Positions 20,960-31,944 of a DNA stretch of 64,000 nt are shown in pieces (position 1 is the first letter of the stretch; each line of letters opens with the position of its first letter). Source of the DNA: Henckelia pumila (Eukaryota > Streptophyta > Magnoliopsida > Lamiales > Gesneriaceae); contig NC_133121.1 of NCBI RefSeq assembly GCF_033568475.1, positions 130,542,375 through 130,606,374 on the forward strand. The letters run 5' to 3'. The notes beneath the pieces are model-generated. The model worked only from the letters and a program-made list of their open reading frames with translations, had not been told where the DNA came from and did not search any database. The translations under genes and the position numbers were made by a program.

Positions 20960-22600
20960 CCAAAAATATTTTGTAATTTAAATTTTTTAAAAAGTAGATA
21001 AAATATGATAAACAATAATGGATAAATGATTAGATAAATTATAGTGGGAGATAAGTTTGATGGAATGTTAAAAGAAAAACGATCGAAGATTTTATTTATT
21101 TATTTATTTATTTTTGGGAAAATATATTGATCATATTTTTGTAAAATTAATTAAGATTTCACCGAATTGATTGGAAATTAATCAATGAACGAGTAAACTT
21201 TCAATTAAATAGTAAGATATTGATACATTCCCAACCGTACACATAAAACTTTTTCAAGGATCGAATAAAAATGGGTCGAATACGTATATAAGTATTTTTA
21301 CCTTTCAAAGTATAAAATAAAGTAGTTTAGATAAAATATACACCATATAAACTATGTGAATCAGGCCAGGTTAAGTCTTATAAACAAAATTTTTTGTTAG
21401 ATATAGTTAATAATAGAAAATTAGTCAAACTCCTAGTATGAACACCATGAATGAAGAAGATAATTTTAATATTATCGAAGATATTCAACATGAAAAGACG
21501 AGTCAAAAAATTAGTTAGTTCGCTTCTAAATATTCATGGCCACAAAATTAAGAAAAACTGATAAAAGAATACTTAAAAAAATTTAATTGAAAATAATTCA
21601 AAGAGAGATGATTTGTTATCTTCTGAATTTTTTTTTTAATAAAAAGAACGGTAACTTATTATTTTTAATTATGAACCATTTTTTGTATTTGTTGCAAGTC
21701 TTCGAAATCTCAACGGCGTGTCGCGTGTAAATGATGGTAATGTCGATGCCATAACATCCCCTAAATTGGCCAATAAAATAATGACACGCCACCCATGGAT
21801 ATTATGGCATCGACATTACCGGCCCTAAATTGGCCAATAAAATAATGACACGCAACCCATGGGTACTACCCATGGGTGACATCGACATTTCCGTGAATGA
21901 TACATGTAATATAACGGGCATTGCCATATAATTTTATCGAATCATGACAAAATATATATTTTATGCTGTGATATATGCGGTATGCCCATATATATGTTGA
22001 TAAATATAAATTTTTAATCTTAAAAAACATATTAATTATTTATTTTCTGAAATAATTTTAATTAAAATTTATTTTATAATATATAATATTAGTACTTCTG
22101 AAATTTTTTTGTAGTACATGTCTCGTAAAATAGGTTGAAATCTACCCACGTAAAACATCCTCTCGACTTAATTTGTAGGAACTCGCATTGTGACTTTCAT
22201 AGAACTTGGCTCTTCCAAACGTCATCCTTAGCCAAAATGTCATTTGAAATTAGCACAATTGACGCGTAATTATAACTACCATATTTGAATAATTAAAATA
22301 TAGCAAAACTCGAGGTTTAATTAAAAATTCGATCGCTCATCAGTTGACGGATTCACACAGTTTTTTCTAATATCTCCTTATTTTTATTTTCCTATTTTTT
22401 TTAGAAATCTAATCTCTGCTTTTCACGGCTCAATAGTCAATTAATTACCTAACCAAAAATGTTTATTAAAATTGAAGAATGGCTCTGCGATCCAAAGATT
22501 CAACTAATCACAATAAAATATAACAATATAATAATAATGACAAAATACAAGACAGGCAGAGGTAGCCATCGTTCGTTAAATGGACATAAGATATATAAAT
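20960..22600 (+). repeat. Segmental duplication X, copy 2
   Basis: Same orientation as 8206-9510, with an extra ~130 bp near 21,075-21,240 and one MITE insertion. It ends at a TA run into which the copia element is inserted. No genes. Confidence 0.85.
21736..21892. mobile_element. Mutator-type MITE with 9-bp target duplication
   Basis: The flanks GTAAATGAT (21,727-21,735) and GTGAATGAT (21,893-21,901) form a 9-bp duplication with one mismatch; copy 1 of segment X has the single empty site. The termini GGTAATGTCGATG and, inverted, GGAAATGTCGATG match at 12 of 13. Inside, a perfect 19-bp inverted repeat (GGTAATGTCGATGCCATAA) encloses a first half of about 85 bp. A second half repeats CCTAAATTGGCCAATAAAAT and carries the hairpin ACCCATGGGTA-CTACCCATGGGT. 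Confidence 0.8.
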
Positions 22601-22616
22601 ATATATATATATATAT

Positions 22617-22871
22617 TTTGAAAATATATTATTATTATGTTGAATGTTGAATATTGAAAATTGTGTTATAAAATTTTGAAAATTAGTGTGTGATGATATA
22701 GATGATGATTTTTTTAATTTTTGGACTAATCTCCAAATGATATCTATAAATATGTCTATCCATTTGTGTATAAAATCACATTTTAAGAGAGAAGATTTTA
22801 TAAATTGTAGAGTTTGATATATTTTAAGTTTTGAAATTTTTACTTTTATAATTTTTTACTATTTCACAACA
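22617..22871 (+). mobile_element. Copia 5' LTR (plus strand)
   Basis: This 255-bp sequence matches the reverse complement of the 3' LTR at 48,747-48,995 along its length, from TTGAAAATATATTATTATTA to TTTCACAACA. Its first bases are blurred by the TA run it inserted into. A primer-binding-type sequence follows at once. Confidence 0.85.
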
Positions 22872-22884
22872 TGTTATCAGCACG
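22872..22884 (+). other. Copia primer-binding site
   Basis: TGTTATCAGCACG directly follows the LTR CA end. It resembles the initiator-Met tRNA complement (TGGTATCAGAGC) with a few changes and sits where reverse transcription would be primed. Confidence 0.65.
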
Positions 22885-22989
22885 ATCACTTGAAGATTCT
22901 CTATAATTTCTGAAGCTCCAAAACACAAGGAGTTGGCAAAAATATTCAAAATGTAAGAATATTTATTTTACCGTTTATATATTTTTACT

Positions 22990-23400
22990 ATGTATATATA
23001 TATTAATATATAATTTCATGTTATTATATAAAAGGATGTCTAGACACCAACCTTATAATAACAGGATATGATATATATTTATTATGTATATATACTAACT
23101 ATATTAATATATAATTTCATGTTATTATATAAAAGGATGTCTATGACATCGACCTTATAATAACGTGATATGATATATTTATTATGTATATATACTATCT
23201 ATATTAATATATAATTTCATGTTATTACATAAAAGGATGTCTATGACACCGACCTTATAATAACGTGATATGATATATATTTATTATGTATATATACTAC
23301 CTATATTAATAAATAATTTCATATTATTATATAAAAGGAAGTATACGAAAATGACCTTATAATAACATGATGTGATATACATAATTATTTATAATAACGT
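22990..23400 (+). repeat. Four tandem ~101-bp repeats in the copia leader
   Basis: TAATTTCATGTTATTA followed by AAAAGGATGTC recurs at 23,011, 23,112, 23,212 and, diverged, 23,314. Each copy also contains CCTTATAATAACGTGATATG-like sequence. The array lies between the primer-binding site and gag. Confidence 0.85.
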
Positions 23401-23798
23401 GATATGATATACATAATTATTTAATTATGATTATCATTATATGCATCACATGATTATCATAAATTTTTATTCAACACATAGTAAATTTTTTTTACTCCCA
23501 ACGGTCACAAACGGTAATAAACGACTAGTTTTGCCTTATAAATATGATCACTCAAATACATTTTCAATCACACCAAAATTCATTCATTCTCCCAAAATTA
23601 TTTCTCCTCTATTTTTCGAAGAAGATGATGATGACATTTCTAAGGATATTTTTTATAACTATTATGGTTATCATACTCACGAGTCTTGTATTTACCGGTG
23701 ACTATCCACCATGCATGTTTTCTCTGTTTTATACGCACTTGTACCCATCATTATTCTATTATTTTGTATTGTCATATTAATGGAAATTAACTAATAAA
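23401..23798 (+). other. Copia leader, no gene seen
   Basis: AT-rich sequence between the tandem repeats and gag. Short open frames here are not family members. It ends with AATTAACTAATAAAATGC, which is kept in front of every gag copy. Confidence 0.5.
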
Positions 23799-24166
23799 AT
23801 GCATTGTTATTTTTCTAGTACCACTATGCAAAATTTGTCAAATCTTGAATTCGTTGCGCTCGATAACACTAGAAAAAATTATATGTCATGGTCTCTCGAT
23901 GTAGAAATGCATCTTGAGTCATTGAGTCTAAATGATACCATCAAAGAAAATAATATATCAACCTCACAAGATAAAACAAAGGCTATGATTTTCTTACGCC
24001 GACATCTTGATAAATGATTGAAATGTGAGTATCTCACAGAAAAAGACCCAATGATTTTATGAAAAGGGTTAAAAGAAATATTTGAGCATATAAGAAAAGT
24101 AATACTTCCGACCGCCCGTGATGAATGAAATACATTGAGATTCCAAGACTTTAAAAAAGTCAGTAG
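23799..24166 (+). pseudogene. Copia gag N-terminal fragment, copy 1
   Basis: This is a UBN2/copia-type gag. It begins with the in-frame extension MHCYFSSTTMQNL, then EFVALDNTRKNYMSW, HLESLSLNDTIKENN, DKTKAMIFLRRHLD and finally NTLRFQDFKKVS. Three TGA stops replace expected codons (after HLDK, in DPMIL*KGL and in ARDE*NTL), two at conserved Trp. It breaks off at 24,166 and joins protease-unit DNA. Gag would form the virus-like particle; this piece is dead. Confidence 0.8.
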
Positions 24167-25395
24167 TCAATGGACCATTTTATATAACTTCCTTGCATTC
24201 ATGAAATGAATTGAAGATCGTTATTCCAATGATCATCGGATGATAATACGCTGCTCCAATTGCTGTCTTGGCATCCAAGACACTGAATGACTTAAGTTTT
24301 ATTCTATGTGCCTGAAAAAGGGAAAAAAATAAATTAATATTAATCGATCAAATTGTCAATATCAATTTAATATTTTTCACCTCATGGAAGAAGTGGGAGA
24401 AAAAGTTTTTCGGGAGAGGGTTTCTGCACTCAGTGGTAACGCTAAGTCCTCTGTTTCCAGCATAGGTTAAAATCTTTGAAAGTGTTGCACCTCCATCACC
24501 TAGTACGTCCACGACTTCCACGGAGGCTTCGGGTCGGGATAAACCTTGTACAAATTCTCAAACACCTCTTGAACATCTAAAAAAATTGTCTGACGGCCTT
24601 CTATTTGGACACGCCATTTTCTACACAACATCTCTAAGCATGTTGTGACGGAGACAAAGAGACAGGAGCCTGTTTTTCATCACTGGTGAGAGCCAGTTGT
24701 CAAATAACCAAAAATCTATAATCCGAAACTGCTCAGCTCGGGTTTGTAGATGAGCAGTTACGGCTTGTCTTAGTATCGCACAGAGGAAAAAAAGAAAAAA
24801 AAAAAGCAAGCTTAAAAGAGTAAATAAAATTAATTAGTAAAAGGAGTAGAATTGCATGTAATTAGACTTGGACTAAATGGTGTAAAAAAATAAGAAGCTA
24901 ATGAAAAAAATACAATACATGGTTACCTGTTGATTAGAGGAGGCTTCATAATATGGAGAAGTTTCACTTACAGTCGTGCCTGTATGCCTGAAAATAAAAT
25001 TTGAAAATTGGAATTGAAATTATATTTTAAATTCATGGAATTATAATCTTTGGTAAAAAGTTAAAATCCATTTTAAAATTTAATACCAAAATTGTTGATA
25101 CGCACAACAAGTAGACACAAAAAAACGAAGTAAAACAGCCTAATTCCAAAAAACTCGATCTCATGGCCCAAACCAAATGCCGGCCAATAACCAATGCCCA
25201 GCCCATTACCAACCCCAGCCCATTACCCAGACTCAGGCCCATAGCCCTTAAAACACAAAACCCAGCCTGTAACCCAACCTCAAGTCCATGGCCTAGCCCA
25301 GTTATTAACCTAACCTCTAGCCCATTCCCAAACCCAGCCCAGCTATTAACCCAACCACCAGCCCAATGGCCCAGCCATGCTAGTAACCAAACCCC
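24167..25395 (-). pseudogene. Papain-like cysteine protease fragment, unit 1
   Basis: On the minus strand, three exon-like parts with splice-like edges match unit 10 (described in full at 41,502). The part near 24,167-24,313 corresponds to the papain region before the catalytic His (KSFSVLDAKTA). The part at about 24,390-24,770 holds the protease core, and the 'HTGTTVSETSPYYEASSNQ' exon lies at about 24,928-24,990. The minisatellite of CCCAGCCCA type ends the unit. It starts directly at the broken gag and ends at a GC-rich hAT-like element. Frameshifts are present and the catalytic His and Asn regions are absent. Confidence 0.6.
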
Positions 25396-26101
25396 AAGGA
25401 TGGCAATGGGGCGGGGCGAGGACGGTCATGTTGTCCCCATCCCAGTCCCCAATTAAAAACCCATCCCCATCCCCGCCCCCGGTTCTACGTATTCGGGGAA
25501 TCCCCGTCCCCGAACCCATATTAGAAATGAAAATGACATAGTGATGGGTGGATCCCCAATCCCGTTAAATCGCCGAACCCGTTCTTGTGCCCGCTTGAAA
25601 TATTTAATTTTCAACAATTATTTATGTCAAAAATAGAGAAAAAAGTACAAATTATAACTTCAATCCGCTCAATATTGAGCCTACAACCAATAATTAAACA
25701 TATATCAATTACATAATTTTGAATTAATAAAAAATCACAAAATTCAAAAACCCTAGAACTGGAAATATACCTCAAGGGCTTCAAATTAAAGTTCCAAACA
25801 ACCTAAACCACCTTTTATCTAGTCCAGGTAGATATCGACGACGGCAAAGGGGCAGCAAAACGACAGCTGCCCGAAATGAGTTTGATGGAAATAGTTAAAA
25901 CTTAAGAAAATATGTAGCACTAGTTAGATCTCTTTACAAGGATTCCGAATTTATATTTATTTTTGAAAATCGGCCATAAACGAATGAGATATGAATGTTT
26001 AAAGGGATGATAAAATTTTGAAAGAAAAATGGGGAAAGAGAAGAAGGATCGACGAAGATGAAGAAATGGGTAGGTAAGAGAATTCATTATAATATGCATA
26101 T

Positions 26102-26175
<74 letters not shown>

Positions 26176-26281
26176 GTTGGATATATCGGTGCGGGTTCGG
26201 GGAAGGGGATAGCATCCCCATACCCGCCCCAGATTGCCGCGAGGATTTTTAAAAATCCTCGAACGCAAACCCGATAACAAC
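25396..26281. mobile_element. GC-rich-ended hAT-like element, copy a
   Basis: The left end GGATGGCAATGGGGCGGGGC and the right end, inverted, TTGTTATCGGGTTTGCG both resemble the TGGCAAT-CGGGTTCGGG terminus seen in plant hAT-like elements. Blocks of CCCCATCCCC/CGGGGAATCCCC flank a unique core and a (TAT)n run at 26,104-26,174. It has no transposase. Its two flanks come from different sequences (protease unit and copia leader), so no target duplication can be expected. Copies are at 27,924 and, inverted, 53,617. Confidence 0.5.
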
Positions 26282-26305
26282 TAATAAAGAAAATTAACTA
26301 ATAAA

Positions 26306-26671
26306 ATGCATTGTTATTTTTCTAGTACCACTATGCAAAATTTGGCAAAGTTTGAATTTGTTGCCCTCTATAACACTGGAAAAAATTATATGCCAAGATC
26401 TCTCGATTTAAAAATGCATCTTGAGTCATTGGGTCTGAGTGATATCATCAAAGAAAATAATATATCAACCTCACAAGATAAAGCAAAGGCTATGATTTTC
26501 TTACGCCGACATCTTGATGAAGGATTGAAATATGAGCATCTCATTGAAAAAGACCCAATGATTTTATGAAAAAGGTTGAAAGAAAGATTTGAGCATATAA
26601 TAAAAGTAATACTTCCGACCGCCCTTGATGAATGAAATACATTGAGATTCCAAGACTTTAAAAAAGTAGTA
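26306..26671 (+). pseudogene. Copia gag N-terminal fragment, copy 2
   Basis: Same 5' leader, start and break point as copy 1, 2,507 bp downstream. It reads FEFVALYNTGKNYMPRSL and HLDEGLKYEHLIEKDPMIL and keeps two of the three TGA stops of copy 1. It adds a one-base change near the end (AAAAAAGTAGTAG). The reverse strand of this piece plus unit 2 is open for 132 codons, by chance. Confidence 0.8.
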
Positions 26672-27923
26672 GTCAATGAACCATTGTATATAACTTCCTT
26701 GCATTCATGAAATGAATTGAAGATTGTGATTCCAATGATCATCGGGTGATAATACGCTGCTGCAAATGCTGTCTTGGCATCCAAGACACTGAATGACTTG
26801 AGTTTTATTCTGTGTGTCTGAAAAAGGAAAAAAAATCAATTAATATTAATCAATCAAATTGTCTATATCAATTTAAGATTTTTCATCTCATGGAAGAAAT
26901 GGGAGAAAAGGTTTTTCGGGAGAGGGTTTCTGCACTCAGTGGTAACGCTAAGTCCTCTGTTTCCAGCATAGGTTAAAATCTTTGAAAGTGTTGCACCTCC
27001 ATCACCTAGTACGTCCACGGCTTCCACGGAGGCTTCAGGGTCCGGATAAACCTTTTTACAAATTCTCAAACACCTCTTGAACATCTAAAAAAAATGTCCG
27101 ACGGCCTTCTATTTGGGCACGTCATTTCCTACACAACATCTCTAAGCATGTTGTGATGGAGACAAAGAGACAGAAGCCTATTTTTCATTGATTTCTCACT
27201 GGTGAGAGCCAGTTGTCAAATAACAAAAAATCTATAATCCAAAACTGCTCAGCTCGGGTTTGTAGATAAGCAGTTACGGCTTGTCTTAGTATCGCAAAGA
27301 GGGAAAAAAAAAGCAAGTTAAAAGTGTAAATATAAGCAGTAAAGGGAACAGAATTGCATGTAATTAGACTTGGACTAAATGGTGTAAAAAAAATAAGCAG
27401 CTAATTAAAAAAATACAATACATGGTTACCTACTGATTAGAGAAGACTTCATAATACGGAGAAGTTTCACTTACAGTCGTGCCTGTATGCCTGAAAATAA
27501 AATTTGAAATTGGAATTGAAATTATATTTTAAATTCATGTAATTATAATCTTTGGTAAAAAGTTAAAATCCATTTAAAAATTTAATACCAAAATTTTTGA
27601 TATGCACAACAAGTAGACACAAAAATAAACGAAGTAAAACAACCTAATTTCCAAAAACTCGATCCCATGACACAAACCAAACGCAAGCCCATAACCAATG
27701 TCCAGCCCATTACCCAGACTCAGGCACATAGCCCTTAAAACATAAAACCCATCCCGTAGTCCAACCTCCAGTCCATTTGCCCAGCCCAGTTATTAACCTA
27801 ATCTCCAGCCCATTACCGAACCTAGCCCAGTTATTAACATAACCTCTAGCCCATTCCCAAACCCAGCCCAGCTATTAAACCAACCTTCAACCCAATGGCC
27901 CAGCCATGCTAGTAACCCAACCC
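26672..27923 (-). pseudogene. Papain-like cysteine protease fragment, unit 2
   Basis: Same organisation as unit 1. The part before the catalytic His reads MDAKTAFAAAYYHPMIIG, and the core keeps ATLSKILTYAGNRGLSVTT. The minisatellite ends at the second hAT-like copy. Truncated before the His/Asn catalytic region. Confidence 0.6.
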
Positions 27924-28638
27924 TAGGAATGGCAATGGGGCGGGGCGGGGACGGGCTTGTTGTCCCCATCCCAGTCTCCGAATTAAAAACCCATCCCCAT
28001 CCCCGCCCCAGTCCCCGGTTCTATGTATTCGGAGAATCCCCGTCCCCGAACCCACATTAGAAATGAAAATGAGATAGTGATGGGTGGATCCCCAATCCCG
28101 TTAAATCGCTGAACCCGTTCTTGTGCCCGCTTGAAATATTCAATTTTCAACAATTATTTATGTCAAAAATAGAGAAAAAAGTACAAATTATAACTTCAAT
28201 CCGCTCAATATTGAGCCTACAACCAATAATTAAGCATATATCAATTACATAATTTTGAATGAATAAAAAATCACCAAATTCAAAAACCCTAGAACTGGAA
28301 ATATACCTCAAGGGCTTCAAATTAAAGCTCCAAACAACCTAAACCACCTTTCATCTAGTCCAGGCAGATATCGACGACGGAAAAGGGGTAGCAAAACGAC
28401 GGCATCCCGAAATGGGTTTGATGGAACGAGTTAAAACTTAAGAAAATATGTAGCACTAGTTAGATCTCTTTGCAAGGATTACGAATCTATATTTATTTTT
28501 TGAAAATCGGCCATAAACGAAGGAGATATGAATGTTTAAAGGGATGAGAAAATTTTGAAAGAAAAATGGGGAAAAAAAAGAAGGATCGATGAAGATGAAG
28601 AAATGGGTAGGTGAGAGAATTCATTATAATATGCATAT

Positions 28639-28676
<38 letters not shown>

Positions 28677-28786
28677 GGATATATCGGTGCGGGTTCGAGA
28701 ATGGGGATAACATCTTCATACCCGCCCCAAAATCCCAGATTGCCGCAGGGATTTTTAAAAATACCCAAACACGAATCCGATAACAA
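27924..28786. mobile_element. GC-rich-ended hAT-like element, copy b
   Basis: Starts TAGGAATGGCAATGGGGCGG, ends like copy a, and is closely similar throughout. Its TAT run (28,641-28,676) is about half as long as in copy a. Followed by the same copia leader and gag. Confidence 0.5.
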
Positions 28787-28811
28787 CTAATAATGGAAAT
28801 TAACTAATAAA

Positions 28812-29033
28812 ATGCATTGTTATTTTTCTAGTACCACAATGTAAAATTTGGCAAAGATTGAATTCGTTGCGCTCGATAACACTGGAAAAAGTTATATGAC
28901 ATGGACTTTCAATGTAGAAATGCATCTTGAGTCATTAGGTCTGAGTGGTACCATCAAAGAAAATAATATATCAATCTCACAAGATAAAACAAAGGCTGTG
29001 ATTTTATTACGTCGACATCTTGATGAAATATTG
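28812..29033 (+). pseudogene. Copia gag N-terminal fragment, copy 3
   Basis: Third gag copy, 2,503 bp after the second. An early stop (ATG TAA, from CAA) follows the second Met codon, and the frame then matches EFVALDNTGKSYMTW and DKTKAVILLRRHLDE. An LTR insertion cuts it off at 29,033. Confidence 0.8.
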
Positions 29034-30470
29034 TGTGAGACCTCGTTTCTAAACAACTAATGACATAAATTATTATTATTATTATTATTTTTTTTGTACA
29101 AGGACGTTCGCGCGCCCGCGCCGGCACCTCGCCAAAACCAGCGCGCCCGTGCCTTCCTCTCGCCTAGAAATCCAAGGGACCGAAAAAAAATCCAACCAAA
29201 CCTAAACATTTGCATTTAAAGTATCTGACAAGCCAATAACAATACAAGAAAAGTTTAGGAAAGAAAAACATTTGATTTTGGTAGTACCTACATCGATTCT
29301 TGCTTACAATACAAAACGAGAAGTTCGAATGACAAAACATGTTCGCAAAACATAAACTAGATTGACATGCTGATTCAACTTCTAAACGAGTCTCCCTTCT
29401 ATCTCTTGCTCTTGATGTTAACCAGGTCTACTCTGACTCGGTCCTGCCCCACCTGTTGCCAAGTACAAATACAAACAAAGACAACAGCCGGATAATCCGG
29501 TGAGAATACAATCCCCAGTAAAAGAGACAAACATGCATATCAAATAATATATCAAAACATGATACGTATATACAAGACAAGCAATTCCAAAAATCATCTC
29601 AAAACTTAATTCAAATGCATAATGCAATGCATGTCTTTAAATGTGGGATTATCAAGTCCGAATAATCAAGAAATTGCTGCTTTTTCTTTTGGGGATCCCG
29701 AGGATGAGATCACGTAAACAACTCACCGACTCTCCCGATCGAGGTGGTGCTACGTATCTCCATCCTCTAGACTTTGGTGCGACTATAAGGAGTATGCTAG
29801 CACTAGGTGAAACGGCTACACCCAGGCCACTCACAATATAGCCCCCAAAACGTCTAACATAAAAGGGTCGTCCTGCCCACTGAAATCAAGGATTCTTAGC
29901 TCAAGATGAATGCAATGCAACATAACTCAATCAACTAAATTCCATTAAAAACAAATAACATACAAGTATGTGATTCTTCGGAACACTCGAATCAAGTCGG
30001 ATTCAAGTCACTCGTTCCATTCCAGTCTAAGTCATCTTATACCTCTTTCAAACGTCGATGCTCCAACCTGGAAACAACAACAATTTCTCAATCAAGATTC
30101 AATCAAACTTCCTCAATCGATAATAAGAAATCGATACTATACCGGCTACAATCTTCAAAGCGATACAACTCTTGAAATCTCGCAACTCAAAGGCCTTCAA
30201 ACGAATCTGTCAAAAGAAGTAATAAAGGCTCGAGATCAAAATACAACTCAATCGAAGACTTGGCTCAAACACTACAAACCGATTGACAATCCAAAACTCA
30301 AACCGGCGGCATAACGACTGTATTCTGATCAAACCGGAAACGCAGACAACATAATATCAATCCAAACAACTCTTATCAATCAACATTCAACCATAACAAT
30401 CCAATTCCAACAAATCATAAAAACTCAACTTTCGAAAATCCCTTAAAAAATCATAACAAATCCGAACGAC
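29034..30470 (-). mobile_element. Long-LTR retrotransposon LTR fragment (minus strand)
   Basis: Read on the minus strand it ends ...GGTCTCACA, like the LTR end at 57,373 (GTCCTCACA). It contains CTCACCGGATTATCCGGCTG and CAACAGGTGGGGCAGGA, matching 56,672-56,733, and ACGCCGCCGGTTTGAG, matching 55,811. The LTR start is missing. A GC-rich stretch (29,106-29,166, GCGCGCCCG repeats) stands where the related LTR has its CTCGCTCGATC hairpins. It interrupts gag copy 3; open frames inside it are not genes. Confidence 0.75.
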
Positions 30471-30562
30471 GCTCTAAGCATGCTGTGATGGAGACAAAGT
30501 TACATGAAATGAATTGTTGTTTCCATCCCCGTCCCCGAATTAAAAACCAATCCTCATCCCCT
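30471..30562. other. Chimeric junction between LTR fragment and array
   Basis: About 36 bp of protease-unit sequence (CTCTAAGCATGCTGTGATGG...) is joined to a short piece of the hAT-like GC-rich sequence, CATCCCCGTCCCCGAATT, before the first 1.38-kb unit. Confidence 0.6.
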
Positions 30563-31944
30563 CCAATGGACCATTTTATATAACTTCCTTTCATTCATGA
30601 AATGAATTGAAGATCGTCATTCCAATGATCATCGGGTGATAATACGCTGCTGCAAATGCTGTCTTGGCATCCAAGACACTGAATGACTTAAGTTTTATTC
30701 TATGTTTCTGAAAAAGGAAAAAAATCAATTAATATTAATCGATCAAATTGTCTATATCAATTTAAAATTTTTTACCTCATGGAAGAAATGGGAGAAAAGG
30801 TTTTTTTGGGAGAAGGTTTCTGCACTCAGTGGTAACGCTAAGTCCTTTGTTTCCAGCATAGGTTAAGATCTTTGAAAGTGTTGCACCTCCATCATCTAGT
30901 ACGTCCACGGCGTCAACGGCGGCTTCAGGGTCGAGATTAACCTTGTTCGAATTCTCGAAAACCTCTTGAACATCCAAAAAAAATGTCCGACGGCCTTCTA
31001 TTTAGACACACCATTTTCTACACAACATCTCTAAGCATGCTGTGATGGAGACAAAGTTACATGAGCCTGTTTTTCCTTGATTTCTCACTGGAGAGAACCA
31101 GTTGTCAAATAACAAAAAATCTATAATCCAAAATTGCTCAGCTCGGGTTTGTAGATTAGTAGTTACGACATGTCTTATTATCGCACAGAGGGAAAAAAAA
31201 GAAAAAAAAGCTTTAAAATGTAAATAAAATTAAGCAATAAAGGAGCAGAATTGCATGTAATTAGACTTGGACTAAATGGTGTAAAAAAAAAGCTAATGAA
31301 AAAAATGCAATACATGGTTACCTGTTGATTAGAGAAGGCTTCATAATACGGAGAAGTTTCACTTACAGTCGTGCCTGTATGCCTGAAAATAAAATTTGAA
31401 ATTGGAATTGAAATTATAATTTAAATTCATGGAATTATAATCTTTGATAAAAAGTTAAAATCCATTTTAAAATTTAATACCAAAATTTTTGATACGCACA
31501 ACAAGTAGACATAAAAAAAACGAAGTAAAACAGCCTAATTCCCATAAACCCGATCACATGGCCCAAATCAAACGACAACCCATAAACAATGCCCAGCCCA
31601 TTACCAACCCCTAGCCCATTATACAAACTCAGGCTCATAGCCCTTAAAACACAAAACCCAGCCCGTAGTCCAACCTCCAGCCCATTTGCCCAGCCCAGTT
31701 ATTAACCTAATCTCCAGCCCATTACCGAACCCCGACCTTAACCTGACCTCAAGCCCATGACCTAGCCCAGTTATTAACCTAACCTCTAGCCCCTTCCCAA
31801 AGCCAGCCCATCTATTAACCCAACCTCCAGCCCAATGACCTAGCCATGCTAGTAACCCAACACTAGGGATAGAAATGGGGAGGGGCGGGGATGGGCTTGT
31901 TGTCCTCATCCCCGTCCCCGAATTAAAAACCAATCCCCATCCCC
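30563..31944 (-). pseudogene. Papain-like protease fragment, unit 3
   Basis: First full unit of the 1.38-kb period. It has DVQEVFENSNKVNLDPEAAV, DDGGATLSKILTYAGNKGLS and the minisatellite open frame at 31,619-31,981. The hAT-like element is reduced to ~60 bp at the unit end (GGGATAGAAATGGGGAGG...CCCCATCCCC). Confidence 0.6.

Noticed and set aside
22990..23400. Regular ~101-bp repeats as a CRISPR-like array
   Set aside because: The units are plain tandem repeats without distinct spacers, in a plant retroelement leader.
25163..25456. Pro/Asn-rich plus-strand frame (PITNPSPLPRL...)
   Set aside because: It reads the CCCAGCCCA minisatellite, and its frame is not kept in other units.
26058..26280. 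Open frames encoding runs of Tyr or Asn
   Set aside because: They are translations of the (TAT)n microsatellite in the hAT-like element.
26386..26784. 132-codon minus-strand frame fusing the protease fragment to antisense gag
   Set aside because: The second half is antisense to gag and the frame exists in one copy only, so it is chance.
29418..30314. Several open frames in the minus-strand LTR fragment
   Set aside because: The region aligns with LTR sequence in other elements and LTRs are non-coding.
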